Source: Chionoecetes opilio
Lineage: Eukaryota; Arthropoda; Malacostraca; Decapoda; Majidae
Direction of reading: 5' to 3'
NCBI GenBank assembly: GCA_016584305.1
Contig: JACEEZ010016272.1
Location: 136,001-200,000 of the forward strand
DNA: 64,000 bases
Made by a program: the position numbers and the translations under genes. The notes beneath the pieces are model-generated. The model made no database searches. It worked only from the letters and a program-made list of their open reading frames with translations, and had not been told where the DNA came from. Positions 9,715 to 20,585 of the stretch are shown here, one piece after another. The first letter of the stretch is position 1. Each line of letters opens with the position of its first letter.

Positions 9715-10585
9715 CACACAAACCTTGATTTCCCGAACCTCCATTTCCCGGATATCGGATTTGCCGGACAAAATCCGAGGTCCGGGTATATGTCAGTCCC
9801 AGACAATTTTTTTTTTTTTCCTTTTTTTAATTTTTATAACGTTGAGTTGCCTGGTCCTGTTCGTAAATTGACAAAGTTGTCCGGCGGTCCGAGCGACTCC
9901 TGTCACCCCTGGTCAGTGTCCGTGCCTCCCGCCAGGTGGCAGCATGCTCAGCGGTCGTATTGTTTACATTTGGGCACACGACACTCACGGTTCACCTGCA
10001 CCGCCTCCGTTAGTCCCCTGACCCCCACTGCCCTTGGTGCAGGAACGTCTCTTGAGACTATTGAACACTTTCTGCTGCCTCCCGCCAGGTGGCAGCATCC
10101 TCAGCGGTCGTATTGTTTACATTTGGGCACACGACACTCACGGTTCACCTGCACCGCCTCCGTTAGTCCCCTGACCCCCACTGCCCCTGGTGCAGGAACG
10201 TCTCTTGAGACTATTGAATACATTCTGCTGCCTCCCGCCAGGTGGCAGCATGCTCAGCGGTCGTATTGTTTACATTTGGGCACACGACACTCACGGTTCA
10301 CCTGCACCGCCTCCGTTAGTCCCCTGACCCCCACTGCCCCTGGTGCAGGGACGTCTCTTGAGACTATTGAACACTCTGCTGCCTCCCGCCAGGTGGCAGC
10401 ATGCTCAGCGGACGTAAAAGTCCGCAGCGGGGTAGTTGATATTGGCGGTTGCCGGACAGTAAATACTAGATTAGGATAAACGTCCGTGGGTGAGTAATGG
10501 CATCGGACTGTTGCGATTCCCGGACTTTTGCGGTTCCCGGAACAGTGCTCCCCCCCTATTAGTCCGGGAAAACGAGGTTTGTGTG
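9715..10585. mobile_element. TA-flanked MITE with 153-bp minisatellite, copy 1
   Basis: Terminal repeats CACACAAACCTTGATTTCCC and the inverse GGGAAAACGAGGTTTGTGTG are flanked by TA (9713-9714, 10586-10587). Other copies are at 23340-24434 (inverted), 48681-49408, and a fourth interrupted copy from 25399. Such ends resemble pogo/Tigger-derived MITEs. The interior is a tandem array described separately. No transposase. Confidence 0.83.
9925..10417 (+). repeat. 153-bp tandem repeat array with open 51-codon frame
   Basis: The landmark cctcccgccaggtggcag occurs at 9925, 10078, 10231 and 10382, spacings of 153, 153 and 151 bp. Because 153 is 51 codons, one frame stays open through three units (9790-10479, 229 codons) as a repeated peptide. 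The frame is likely incidental: no start context, no homologous protein known to me, and the last unit has a 2-bp deletion. Other copies of the MITE carry about four and two units. Confidence 0.85.
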
Positions 10586-10762
10586 TATACAGTAAAACCC
10601 TTATAACTCGGCACGATAGGGGCTCTGGCCCTTGCCGAGTTATTCAATGTGCCGAGTTATGCAATGTCCTTCTCTGATATGCTTTTAAAAAAAAAAAAAA
10701 AAATAAACAAAAAAAACAAAAAAATGTAAATACAGTACTGTAAAAGCATAAAAACTACACTT

Positions 10763-10933
10763 ACCAGTGAACGGGTAGAATGTGCTGGATTTGATATCAA
10801 ACTCAGCACAAATAGCACGCATGGACGCACCTGTATCCATCCTTGCCAGCACTTTCACCTTTTCCTGCAGGATCAGGCTCTTCAATTTCATTCCCTTCCT
10901 GCTGGAGACACCCTTGCGTGATGGAGCTGACAT
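10763..10933 (-). pseudogene. Tigger transposase N-terminal psq/CENP-B HTH fragment
   Basis: Reading leftwards from an ATG at 10931-10933, the frame begins MSAPSRKGVSSRKGMKLKSL and continues through EKVKVLARMDTGASMRAICA, which is the N-terminal helix-turn-helix of pogo/Tigger transposases that binds the element ends. It is followed by a GTAAGT at 10754-10759 on the minus strand that could be a splice donor. Nothing of the DDE domain is present. The other arm (11355-11440, plus strand) repeats the first ~27 residues with a few changes. Confidence 0.7.
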
Positions 10934-11224
10934 CTTGAAATACAGTACTGTATGATGTAATCCCAAAACACATAAAATAGGTGGCAAAGTAAAGCAAAGG
11001 TCGGGAACCAGCGTGTAGGCTGTCAGCTGCTGAGCCGTGTTTATGTCGTCCAAGCACCGTCTTGGATACGAATTCCGTTTTTTGTCGAAGTTGAAAAAGG
11101 ATTGGTTTCTGCTTCAAAAACACAACAAGCTTGGTAGGAGCCGAAATAATAATCAATGCAAAACATTGCAAACAATATCACAAAGTAGTATAACACACAT
11201 TTCAGCAAGTGTTATTGGATTGGA

Positions 11225-11437
11225 ATTCGTAATCCAAGACGGTGCTTAGACGACAAAAACACGACTCAGCCTACGCGCTGGGAACCGACCTTTGCTTTAC
11301 TTTGCCACCTATTTTACGTGTTTTGGGATTACATCATACAGTACTGTATATCAAGATGTCAGCTCCATCACGCAAGGGTGTCTCCAGCAGGAAGGGAATG
11401 AAATTGAAGAGCCTGAGCCTACAGGAAAAGGTCAAAA
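11225..11437 (+). repeat. right arm of Tigger-2 inverted repeat
   Basis: This is the inverse complement of about 10863-11083, with minor differences. It restarts the same HTH reading frame on the plus strand (ATG near 11356) but breaks after QEKVK. The central spacer is about 140 bp. Confidence 0.75.
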
Positions 11438-11610
11438 GGACAAAAACACGACTTTATGCGACTGAGGATATGCCGAGTGTAAGCAAAGAGATGCAGTTAT
11501 AACAGCAATATGCCGAGATACATTATTTTTTGCCGACTTTCTGTTTACATGTTCACACAAGAGGTTGTGAGGGTATGATATGCCGAGTGAAAACCAAGAG
11601 ATGCAGTTTA

Positions 11611-12050
11611 GGGGAGGCGATAGCAGAGTGGTTAGCATCACCGAGTGGCGTTCTCGAAGACCCGAGTTCGATCCCGAGTGAGACCCATAAATCCACTTGA
11701 AATCTTTCTGCACCGTCGAGTGGCCTAAGAACACCCACATGCCCTGTCCATTAACTCTACCTTCCTGGATGTGGAAGAAAGGTGGATGTAGGTAGTGTTA
11801 GGTGACAGGAACTACCACGTGTAGGCCTCGCGGCCTCTTGTAGCTTCCTTATTTTCTTATGTTCTTATGTTCTTCGAGTGCGAGTGCATGGGGGCGGCAT
11901 GAGCCTCTAATTACAGGCGTCACTATAAGAATCCTGCCTGCGCCACCACGGGCGAGGGCCAACCATCACAGCCCTCGAGTGAGCCTCCAGGGCCTGCCAT
12001 CCCACCCCTGGAGCTCACTGCCTACACGCGCTATAGGCAAAAAAAAAAAA
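11611..12050 (+). mobile_element. tRNA-derived SINE-1, full-length copy with LINE tail inside
   Basis: The head has an A-box-like TAGCAGAGTGGTTAGCA (11620 onward) and a B-box-like GAGTTCGATCCCGAG near 11663-11677, the internal RNA polymerase III promoter of tRNA-derived SINEs. The body (hexamers such as GCGGCATGAGCC, CGAGGGCCAACCATCAC) recurs at 43346-43640 and 54541-54800 and inverted at 43150-43265. It ends in a poly-A run to 12050. A short CR1 3' tail interrupts it at 11765-11874. Confidence 0.85.
11765..11874 (+). mobile_element. CR1 (LINE-B) 3' tail, extreme 5' truncation
   Basis: This 110-bp piece matches the 3' end of the CR1 element seen at 57817-62125 and 42245-43110: the gaaaggtggatgtaggtag block, the ctaccacgtgtaggcctcg block, and a TTCTTATG-type tail. 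It sits inside SINE-1 between segments contiguous in other SINE copies, so it is a 5'-truncated retrotransposition. Confidence 0.8.
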
Positions 12051-12091
12051 TCAAATTGCGAGTTTTACAGTGCCGAGTTATAAGGGTTTTA

Positions 12092-12094
<3 letters not shown>

Positions 12095-12151
<57 letters not shown>
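12095..12151. repeat. (TA)n microsatellite
   Basis: An almost pure TA run at the right edge of Tigger-2, where Tigger-1 resumes. Confidence 0.95.
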
Positions 12152-12154
<3 letters not shown>

Positions 12155-12299
12155 TTTATATAAATAAAAAATAAAAATTCTAGGTGAATATAGAAAATTT
12201 CTAAAGTCATGCAAATATCAATAAACAAGATAAATCATGTAAATAAATAAATAACAGTAAAAATACACAATACAGTACAGGTGTAGTGTACAGCACTGT

Positions 12300-12676
12300 C
12301 AGTCCTACGTCTGGCAGGCGGCAGCTGGCAGCAGTATCATGATGGCGGAGATTTCCTCCTCCTTTTTGGTGGTGTTTGTAGGGCTGTGAGGACCCCTTGA
12401 GGAGCCCTATGATCCCTGGTGATATCCTATGTGCTATCACAGGTGCGGTAGCTGACCTGTCTTCTTCAGGAAGGCACAGGTGAGGCGGATGACAGCGTGT
12501 TGTCCTGAGAGTTAGGCAGGGCGTCAGGTGGGGCAGATCGCTCGCCAGCAGGGTGGGCAGGGTTTTATGTCTTATTACTAGTTATTATTCATTTTAGTGA
12601 TTATGGTGAGCTGTTATATACACGTGTCATTATTTAGGTCAGTGTAGTACCGCGTGTCACCTTAAACAAGGGTTAT
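12300..12676. other. Tigger-1 body: non-coding core shared with other elements
   Basis: No protein is visible. The block 12388-12490 (CCTGGTGATATCCTATG ... CTTCTTCAGGAAGGCACAGG) recurs at 26307-26410 and 26505-26612 in an element with different ends. The following stretch (TTAGTGATTATGGTGAG, cacgtgtcattatt) recurs to about 26790. Looser versions occur in E1 (about 15614-15685) and E2 (about 29012-29092). The core contains CTTCTTCAG then GAAGGCACAG then GTGAGG, which resembles a 10-nt exon between splice signals. Confidence 0.7.
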
Positions 12677-12680
12677 TTAA

Positions 12681-13445
12681 CCCGGGGACTGCGGGAGCTG
12701 TTAATTTTTTAGTGCCCACAGTGCGGCAATGTGAGTGAAACGGTGACCATTACATAATTGGATGAAAATCACATCAACGTCAAGGTAGTAAAAATCCGCA
12801 TCCTGCAATATATCTATTTTTAAACCAAACGTATGGGGTTGTGGTGTGGTTGTGGTCGGGAGTTGAAATATCTGGCGCGAATGCCACCAAACCGCTTGGG
12901 AGAGACTGCTGAGGTGGGATCCGGGAAACCACTCCTTGGGATTTTTCCCAAGATTTTAAGGGGATTATGCAAGTATTTCTCCAGTAGTTTATTTCAAGGT
13001 AAGCATGTGTACTGTATTTAGGACTGACCCAAGACTGACCCTCAAAAATACTAAGATAGACAAAAATATCCTAAGGTCATTAAGAAAACATTGAAACAAA
13101 ATCCTAAATACGGTACATATGCTTACCTTGAGATAAACCACTGGAAAAATACTAGAATAATCCCTCCAAAAATCCCAAGATAGACAAAAAATATCCCAAG
13201 GCCATGGCCTATATCCCAAGATCTTGGGGGAAAAAACCCAAGGAGTGGTATCACTGCGTACAGCGTAGTTAGGCAGATGGTGATGTGTGGTTTCGAGGGC
13301 TGACATAGCGGCCTACATGTGACACAGTTTGTAGACTTCTACGAATGTTGGCGCGGTTTTTATATGCAATATAAAATCGTGCTTCCGGAAGGCATGCCGC
13401 AGTCGCTCAGCAGAGCCTTCCGGAAGGCTTGCCGCAGCCCACGCG
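12681..13445. mobile_element. piggyBac-type MITE, family 2, copy 1
   Basis: Ends CCCGGGGACTGCGGGAG and the inverse CCGCAGCCCACGCG are flanked by TTAA (12677-12680, 13446-13449). A second copy is at 45004-45626. The interior has its own inverted repeat around a ...cttgggatttttcccaag block and the complementary ...accttgagataaacc block. No transposase. In the related core at 26.8 kb the sequence is continuous, supporting the insertion. Confidence 0.85.
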
Positions 13446-13549
13446 TTAAATGTGTAAAGGTGGCGGGGTAGCCAGTGATGGGGAAACATTCTTGCCGCGG
13501 CCACCCCGTAGCACTAACGGAAAAAGTGTCCGTGTGACACGACCTTTAA

Positions 13550-14167
13550 CCCCTTCACTGCGGATATCAAATTCATAGGCCTACCCCCCTGTGCGGCAGG
13601 TTTAATTAAAATATAAAATAATTACTGATCATATTTTAAAGTGCCTAAATGAATAGGATGCCCATTCCATACCAGAAAATCTATGCTTCGTCTTGGTGGA
13701 GGCTACCAGCTAAGTGAAGATTTACGTCAAAGTGCAGCAACAGGGCCGTGACCGTGCTGCCAGGCGCACAATGAAACTACTTACTACTCAACATAATACA
13801 GCTTATTTTGGTACATAAATGCTTCATTCATGCATTCATTCATTCATTCATACTTCTGTTTTATATCCATCAAGAATATATTGAATATCTTGACTATTTA
13901 GCCTCGCCATTGAAGTAGAGGGCGCGGCAGCGTCAACACGTAGTACTGTACCGCTTGACCTTATTAGTCATACTAACTCACTCAAGCAGAAAAAGAGGTT
14001 CTATTATATCGCAACACTTGACACTTGCCATACAAGCCTATCACAACGAATATTTACCCATAATATCATTGAGCGCGCAGTTTAAATACAGAAACCATAT
14101 ATGTACCAGCCGCAGTGAACCCTTAAATACCTGAAAGACCGTATTTGTACCAGCCGCAGTGAAGGGG
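13550..14167. mobile_element. piggyBac-type MITE, family 1, copy 2
   Basis: 618 bp from CCCCTTCACTGCGGATAT to the inverse CCGCAGTGAAGGGG, flanked by TTAA (13546-13549, 14168-14171). It is the uninterrupted sister of 2645-3986. Just inside the right end is a second, imperfect copy of the terminus (ccgcagtgaaccctt), as in the sister. No coding sequence. Confidence 0.88.
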
Positions 14168-14171
14168 TTAA

Positions 14172-14610
14172 AGGCCGTGTCAAACGTCTTGTTGACTTGT
14201 GATTGGTCGAGAAGTTTTAGAAACAGTTTGTCATTGGCTGGTGACTGATGACAAGTTTGATGACGTCATTACTCGCCCAAGCCAGTCAGGGCCTTCCTAC
14301 GTGTTTACTACCTACTGAGGGAGGCTTGCGGATACGGTAGTAAGGGCAGGTAATATCTAGGTGGTGGGAGAGTGGGTGGTAGCTGGAGATACGACCTCTG
14401 TTGCTGGATCTTGTCCCCAGGCTCAATGGCCAAAGATCACTCGCCAATACAACATTTGGACACAACAACGAAGCCACAGTTCCAGTATACAAAGTATATG
14501 CTCAGTGATGGATAATAAAAGCTCTGCCTGGCAGCTTGGGCCTCTAACCTCCCTGTCTCAAAAAAGAAGAAGAGGAGGAGGAGGTCCGAATAATGAGGGT
14601 CCGAATACTA
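14172..14610. other. Tigger-1 body, distal part
   Basis: This is non-coding DNA. The segment near 14195-14330 (ttggtcgagaagtttta, gtcattggctggtgac) matches 27095-27200 in the element at 25495-27599. Towards 14580 it returns to Tigger-type end sequence. Confidence 0.6.
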
Positions 14611-15689
14611 GAGGTTTTACTGTATATATATTACAAATATATATATTACCATATTTGCTGGCGCATAAGATGCACCTCCGCATAAGACGCACCTCTATTT
14701 TACAAGGAGGTTTTGGAAAAAAAAAAATATTGGTGTTTTTGAGGGGTAAAAAAATCGTAAATTTATCAAAAGTTATATAAAAAAATAAGTTTTATAGGGG
14801 AAAGCAAATGATTACGAGCCTGTACCTAAATACAATATTCACAGTGAAGTGAATGTGAATGAAAAATTATTATACTAGTTAAAATGTAAAGGGAATGACA
14901 GGGTAACCAAATCGAGTCATAATAAATTGCAGGATGCCCCCACGAATTGATATTCTAATATTTTGCTACCTATGACGTATAGCTTAGATTTAATGTTGTA
15001 GGTATGCCTTTGTTGCTTTTCTGCTATGTGTTTAGACTGGAAAATTTGCAGTATAGATATTGGTATTATTTTGGTAGTGGGCTTTCAAAAGTCGTAGGAT
15101 TCTTACCTACATTATCGTGTAGCTTTCTTCATTCTGAGTATTTTGAGCCCCATTTCCCATAGCGCAATTGAATAATAATGGCATTACACGTAGTACCAAA
15201 AATCTACCGTTATTTCAGCCAGAAAGTTAAGTTAGGTTAAATCAGATTAGGTTAGGTTAGAGGTGGGGTTTGGTTTAGTAACAGATGATATAGAGAAAAA
15301 AAGAAAATTACCAATAATATGGCAATGTGAAGCGTAGCAATGTTTGTGGGGCGGACCTGGAGGGGCAGGCTGCCCCCTCCCACACACACATGTAAACAAA
15401 CATTGATCTCCGACAAAAACGAGAGCCAGATTAACTCAAAACACATAAAAACTATTCAGGAGGACTAAAGTTTCGGCCTCGAAATCGGTGGTTGCCCAAT
15501 AAGAAAAAATTTCGAATATATTTAGGTAACAGTGTAAGAGGTAACCTATCTCTACCTTGTTGTTATTGTTGTAATTGTTGAAGGGCACCGTTGTCGGGAT
15601 TGACGATATTTGTCCTGGTTTACACCTATGAATATCACAGTCGTGAGGGTTGATTAGTCTTTTTCAGGAAGGTGCAGGTGAAGGCTGGT

Positions 15690-16078
15690 TTACACTCTGC
15701 AATCACGGCAGCGTTTCATCAGCTGTGCCTTGTATTCACACTATTCGTCACGGTTCCGTCATTTTCGGCAGTTCCTGCTCACCCTCTACCTCTAGCAGAC
15801 ATGGTGCCTCAGAGGCTATGGTTGAAGAAATTTGCATTAATAGCACTTCTGTTGGATGAAAAAGATTAGTTGAACTCTAAAGAACAACACTGTTTTGGGT
15901 ACATAAACCCTTGAGAAAACGACAATTATCAGCACGGCACAGTCTCATAACGTTAAAATACTCTTCCCCAGAAACCGTTACGTGACAGGACGGTGATGTA
16001 TTGGAGCCGTGACGGTGGCGCACCGTTTAGTGTAACACGTCTATTTGTTTGAATGTAAGAAATTCTAACATGTGATGA
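15690..16078. other. E1 interior, possible Harbinger-like remnant
   Basis: No gene is certain. The ends GGCTGGTTTACACT (near 15684) and AGTGTAACACG (near 16033) loosely mirror each other and resemble the GTCACAC-type ends of the Harbinger-like MITE at 2806. A short frame reads LPLADMVPQRLWLKKFALIA near 15800. I cannot assign it. Confidence 0.3.
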
Positions 16079-16086
16079 GACGGTAC

Positions 16087-16723
16087 CAGTGGCGGCTCGT
16101 GGCATAGGGCTGCAGAGCTGCAGCACCCCCAGACACTCACTGCCAGATCCATGATTCGTTTAGAGACACAGCAGAATTGATACACTACTAACAAATATAC
16201 CACAATAAAAAGTCATTATATATCATTTAATTATTTTCAATATGTTACTAAGTTAATTTTCATTAAAACCAGACCAAAATTTTAAGTTACTTTCATATTT
16301 GTTGTACGATTCATGTCTGCGCCGCCGCCGCGCCACATGTGAACACAATGAGCTGCGGTCGAGGCAGCTAAGTCTCGTCCCTCTCATGTTTACAGTGCGT
16401 GTGGACGGTGTGGTGATCGTGATTTCTTTAATTAATTACCCTATGACTGGAAAATCGAGTGAAGTATTTGCAAAACATCAACTTATCCCAGCTGACATTA
16501 AATGAAAAGATTGAAATAAAGTGGTACCGACTTTATTTTCAAGTAATACGGTAATTCTACCATCACCACCTCAGCCATCCCCTCTACTACCAACACTATT
16601 ACCATGCCCTGAGATCTGTGAACCTCCACTACAACTCATACCTGAGTTTGGTAAAATTAATGTATCCTACTGTTGTGTGAAGCTTGCAGTCCCTCCATTT
16701 TATTTTATCACGAGCCGCCACTG
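16087..16723. mobile_element. hAT-type MITE 3 in E1
   Basis: CAGTGGCGGCTCGTG at the left is the exact inverse of CACGAGCCGCCACTG at the right. The flanking octamers gacggtac (16079-16086) and gatggtac (16724-16731) match 7 of 8. 637 bp, no transposase. Removing it restores a continuous match with E2. Confidence 0.85.
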
Positions 16724-16989
16724 GATGGTACCGTGTCACCATGATGGTATGGTGTGATTCGGCATTGAGGCGGACGGTGTGGTGGCGTGATGGGTCTTGC
16801 TTGGTCTTGGTGTACCGTGTGAAAGACTTTTTTCCCGTCTACAGGTACCGTTGCGGCCTTTTTACTAGTACTCTCATACAGTTTCCTTACCCGTAGAGGT
16901 ACAGGGGTGAGGATTGAGGGTACAAAGGCCTATGTTGTCTCCTATCCCACCTTGCTTACCACTGTAGCGGCGCTAACACACACACACAT

Positions 16990-18251
16990 ATGAAATATTT
17001 GGAAGAGACAAACACACTCGCAGGTGGCCAGTTTGGATTTAGAGGAGGAATGTCATGTACAACGAATTTATTAAGCTTTTACTTGAGAGTGATCGATGTG
17101 ACACAGGAAAGAGAGGGGTGGGTCGATTGCATATACTTGGACCTAAAGAAGGTATTTGACAAAGTACCTCACAAGAGACTGCTCTGGAAGCTAGAACATG
17201 TAGGAGGATTGAAGGGTGGTTTGCTGAAGTGGATGGAAGACTCTTTGAGCAACAGAGAGATGAGAACAGTAATAAAAGATCAGAAGTCAGAATGGTGCAG
17301 TGTGATAAGTGGAGTTCCTCAAGGATCAGTATTGGCCCCAGTGATGTTCTTGGTCTATGTAAATGATATGACAGGGGGAGTGAACAGTTATACGAGTTTA
17401 TTCGCTGATGATGCTAAGTTACTAAGAAAAGTAGAAAGTAAGGAGGACTGTGAGGATTTACAAAAGGATCTAGATAAGATTTTCAGATGGAGTCAACTAT
17501 GGGAAATGGAGTTTAATGCTAAAAAGTGTAAAGTGATGGAAGTGGGCAGTAGCAAAAAGAGACAGAGAGGAAAGTATTCGATGGGAAATGAATGGATAAT
17601 CCAAACAAATGTCGAAAAAGATCTGGGAGTATGAATTACGGATAATTTGTCACCTGAGAAGCATATAAACAAGATCACAGGAGATACATATCAGTTGCTG
17701 AGGAAAATAAGAATGGCATTCAAATATCTGGATGAAGAGATGATTAAGAAATTGATAACATCTTTGATTCGACCAAGGTTGGAATATGCGGCAGTGATTT
17801 GGTCACCACATAAAAAGAAGGATATAAGGAAGATTGAGAGAATACAAAGAGCAGCCACAAAAATGGCTCCAAGCCTGAGAGATTTACCATATGAAGAAAG
17901 ACTTTCAAGACTAAAACTCCCAACTCTTGAGAAAAGAAGAGAAAGGGGAGATTTTATAGCAGTGTATAGAGCATCAATGGGTCTGGAAAAAATTGATAGA
18001 GAAGATCTGTTTGTGTGGGACAATAGAAGTGCAAGAGGTCATGAGAAGAAATTGAAAAGGACAACATGCAAGAGGGACATAAAAAAATACAGCTTCCCGT
18101 ATAGAAGCATAGAAGCCTGGAACAACCTTGATGCAAAAATGATTAATGCAAGAAGTATTCAGGACTTCAAAGGCAAGCTGGATAATAGTAGATTTGGAGA
18201 CGGGACAGTACGAGCATAGCTCTTTTCCTGTAAGTTACAACTAGGTAAATA
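16990..18251 (+). pseudogene. LINE-C1: 5'-truncated RT fragment to 3' end
   Basis: It begins inside RT (KYLEETNTLAGGQFGFRGGM), continues with VDCIYLDLKKVFDKVPH (RT3), GVPQGSVLAPVMF near 17310 and LFADDAKLLR near 17402 (RT5). A TGG-to-TGA change stops the frame at 17632-17634, and the same frame resumes in the next codons to 18219 (ends GDGTVRA). The 3' UTR ends in AACTAGGTAAATAC. The residue after KK is V, not the usual A, in RT3. The last 427 bp are repeated after Tigger-3. Confidence 0.9.
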
Positions 18252-18736
18252 CACGTAAACCCTCGCGTATCCGGACTAATTGGGCCAAGGAGTGGTCCGA
18301 GTAATGCAAGAATCCGAATAATGCGAGGATTTGAAGAAAAAAAAAATTTTTTTTTTAGGTAAATGCAGAATATTTCCAAGTCATGCAAATATCACTAAAC
18401 ATAAGATAAATAATGTAAATAAATAGATCTATAGTAAAAATACACAATAGGCTACAGTACAGTATTTACACTCACCACATCTGATGCCGTCATGATGAGA
18501 ATTCCCGTGTGGTCTAGTGGCGACTTGTGACAGCTTATAAAGCCACCTCCTCCTCCCCCTCACTGATACTCACGATCAAAGGCAGTGGTGAATCCGGAGA
18601 TTCGGAGTCACTCTCCATTGGACTGACGATGCCTGAAGGGCCTGCAACAGGTGAGGATGGTGAGGCAGCCATAAGTAGAGGAGACGAAGGTGGAGTTTTA
18701 GAGGATAGTGAAGATGAAGGACCAGAAGGTGCTGGT

Positions 18737-20352
18737 TTAAAGAAGGTGTCTATGGTTGTCTGGCGTAGTGTCCAGTGACTGGGTTGCAAAAATTCTATCA
18801 CGGATCTCCCGTAGAGAGGTAGCAAAAACACGTAGTTCAGCTTCAGTATTTGGGTGCTCCAAATACTCAACTAGTGTTTCTGCTGCCTGCCTTACGGCAG
18901 ATGCCGTTGGTCGAGTCGGCAGTACGTCATCGTCATCATCATTGGCACTAGAGTCTTGTTGATCCGGGTGTAAAATCAAATCAGCAATCTCAGCGTCTGT
19001 CAGTGTCTGATACCCAGGGTCACCTTCATCACCATCCAACCAATCACTAACATCTTCTTCGGTCGCTGTCTCCCCAGCCTGCACAATGTGGTGGTGAAAG
19101 TTAGCAGTCTCAAATCCCTCAAATTCAATCACTGGATCAGTGCCACGAATCAGATGATTCCAGCCATTAGACAGGGTGCTGGCTGAAACATCCTTCCAAG
19201 AACGAGCCAGGTTGAAAATGCCAGATTTGAGATCATACTTGCGCAGGTTGTTGAGTGTCAGCTGGCCAACATCCCTGTCTTCCTCGTCAATCACCACCAT
19301 TACCTGCTCTAAAAACCTCTGCCGGTACAGCCGTTTCATAGCCACGATAATACCCTGGTCCATTGGTTGAATGAGTGAAATCGTATTAGGAGGCAAATAC
19401 AAGACCCTGATACAACCTTTATCACCAACCAACTCACTCTCGACAGGATGCGCGGGTGCATTGTCGAGGAGAAGGAGAGCTTGGACTCGGTTGCGGCTGT
19501 AGTGCAGGACTTCCTTCCGTCTGAAAATTAATAATTTCTGGCACCAGATGTTTATAAAACCAATCCTTGAAGATCTTGGTAGTAAACCTAAGCCTTCTTT
19601 GAATGGTCATAAACAACTGGGAGATTATTCATTATCCCACGGAGACAACGCGGCTGTTTTGCCTTGCCTATCACCACAGGAGTCAGGCGGTGAGTGCCTG
19701 CAGCATTAGCGCAACACATCACAGACACGCGCGACTTGCACCGTTTTCGACCGGGCACAGATTTCTCCTTCTCACTGGCCAGGGTATTCTCGGGAATTGA
19801 GCGATAGTAAAGGCCTGTTTTGTCAGCATTGTAGATTTGCTCAAGTAAAAGATTTTCCTTCTTAATCAAATCCTTAAATGTCTGCCGAAATTCCTCTGCA
19901 TGCTCTTCCGAGGCATCCAAACTTTCACCACAAGACTTACGCTTGGTAAGACCATGTCGAAGTTTGAAACGATAAAGCCAACCATCAGATGCTTTGAAAT
20001 TTGGCAGACCTATCTCTCCAGCAAATTTCTCAGCAGCCATCTTCATCTCCGAACAACGAACCATCACACCCCTAGTACGATGTTGCAAGAACCACTGCTT
20101 AACACATTGATCTAATTCTACTGACAAAGGTTTAGCCATAACCTTCCTTATGCCTTTTCTTCCAGTCTTAGAAGCAAAAGAAAACTCAGCAGAATAACCC
20201 AAGAGCTTATCTTTAGATCTCCTAATATCAGAAAGGGTAGACTTAGCAAGATCATACTGTGCCATGATCCTAGAACTAGACCAACCTTCATCAATCCTTT
20301 GAAGAATTTCCCGCTTCACCTCCGGAGACAATACCTTTTTCGATGGCTTCAC
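18737..20352 (-). pseudogene. Tigger (pogo-like) transposase, CENP-B/JRK type, frameshifted
   Basis: The protein starts at 20352 (MKPSKKVLSPEVKREILQRI). Residues ~1-55 form the psq-type HTH, ~70-140 the CENP-B-type HTH (WFLQHRTRGVMV, KASDGWLYRFKLRHG), and ~180 on the DDE domain. The first catalytic Asp is in YNADKTGLYYR. The second, in LLLLDNAPAHP, is read at about 19448-19480 in another frame. The third is in TISLIQPMDQGI near 19370. At least two frameshifts lie between 19616 and 19432, so no full enzyme is made. The C-terminal part (18737-19000) is acidic and low-complexity, usual for this family. The enzyme would cut at TA target sites. Confidence 0.9.
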
Positions 20353-20585
20353 AGGTGGGGGATATCAGGAATACAGCCAGGATAAAGCAGAGGAACAACA
20401 GCACCTCCAGGAGGCCAGGAACAGCCCCAAAAGCCACAAACTCTTTCGCCATTGTCCGAACACAAACCGGGTAATGAGGTGTTTACCATAAGAAAACAGG
20501 TGCACGACTAAAAAGCAGTGTTGCAAAATTTACATAAATCTGAGAAATTCGGGCAAAAAATTCAAAGAATCTGTAGATAATACAG

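Larger units (their letters stand above)
10590..12094. mobile_element. Tigger-2: foldback Tigger-like element
   Basis: The ends are CAGTAAAACCCTTATAACTC and GAGTTATAAGGGTTTTACTG with flanking TA. The interior is a foldback: 10863-11083 is closely the inverse complement of 11225-11437, and both arms encode the start of a CENP-B/Tigger transposase. A SINE (11611-12050) is inserted on the right. It lies immediately beside the 153-bp-repeat MITE (only TATA between them), within the TA-rich part of Tigger-1. Confidence 0.85.
9594..14622. mobile_element. Tigger-1: TA-flanked pogo/Tigger-like element, outer shell
   Basis: The ends are CAGTAAAACCTCTCATATTC and GAATACTAGAGGTTTTACTG, flanked by TA on both sides. 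The first ~90 bp and the segment 12165-12300 match the corresponding parts of Tigger-3 (18252-21615). Instead of a transposase it contains a non-coding body (12300-12676, 13450-13545, 14172-14580) that is also present in a different element at 25495-27599. Nested inside are a 153-bp-repeat MITE, Tigger-2, two piggyBac MITEs and a TA array. Confidence 0.85.

Noticed and set aside
9790..10479. 229-codon open frame as a repeat protein gene
   Set aside because: It is created by a 153-bp tandem array inside a MITE. No independent sign of coding was found.
12031..12228. Small frames over TA, AC and TC arrays, including 55010-55207 and 33865-34149
   Set aside because: Translations are dipeptide repeats from microsatellites.
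15672..15869. Harbinger or MYB-like gene start
   Set aside because: The short frame has no recognisable domain and a weak end pairing. Kept only as a low-confidence remnant.
18527..18778. Acidic plus-strand frame in Tigger-3
   Set aside because: It is the antisense of the transposase C-terminal acidic tail.
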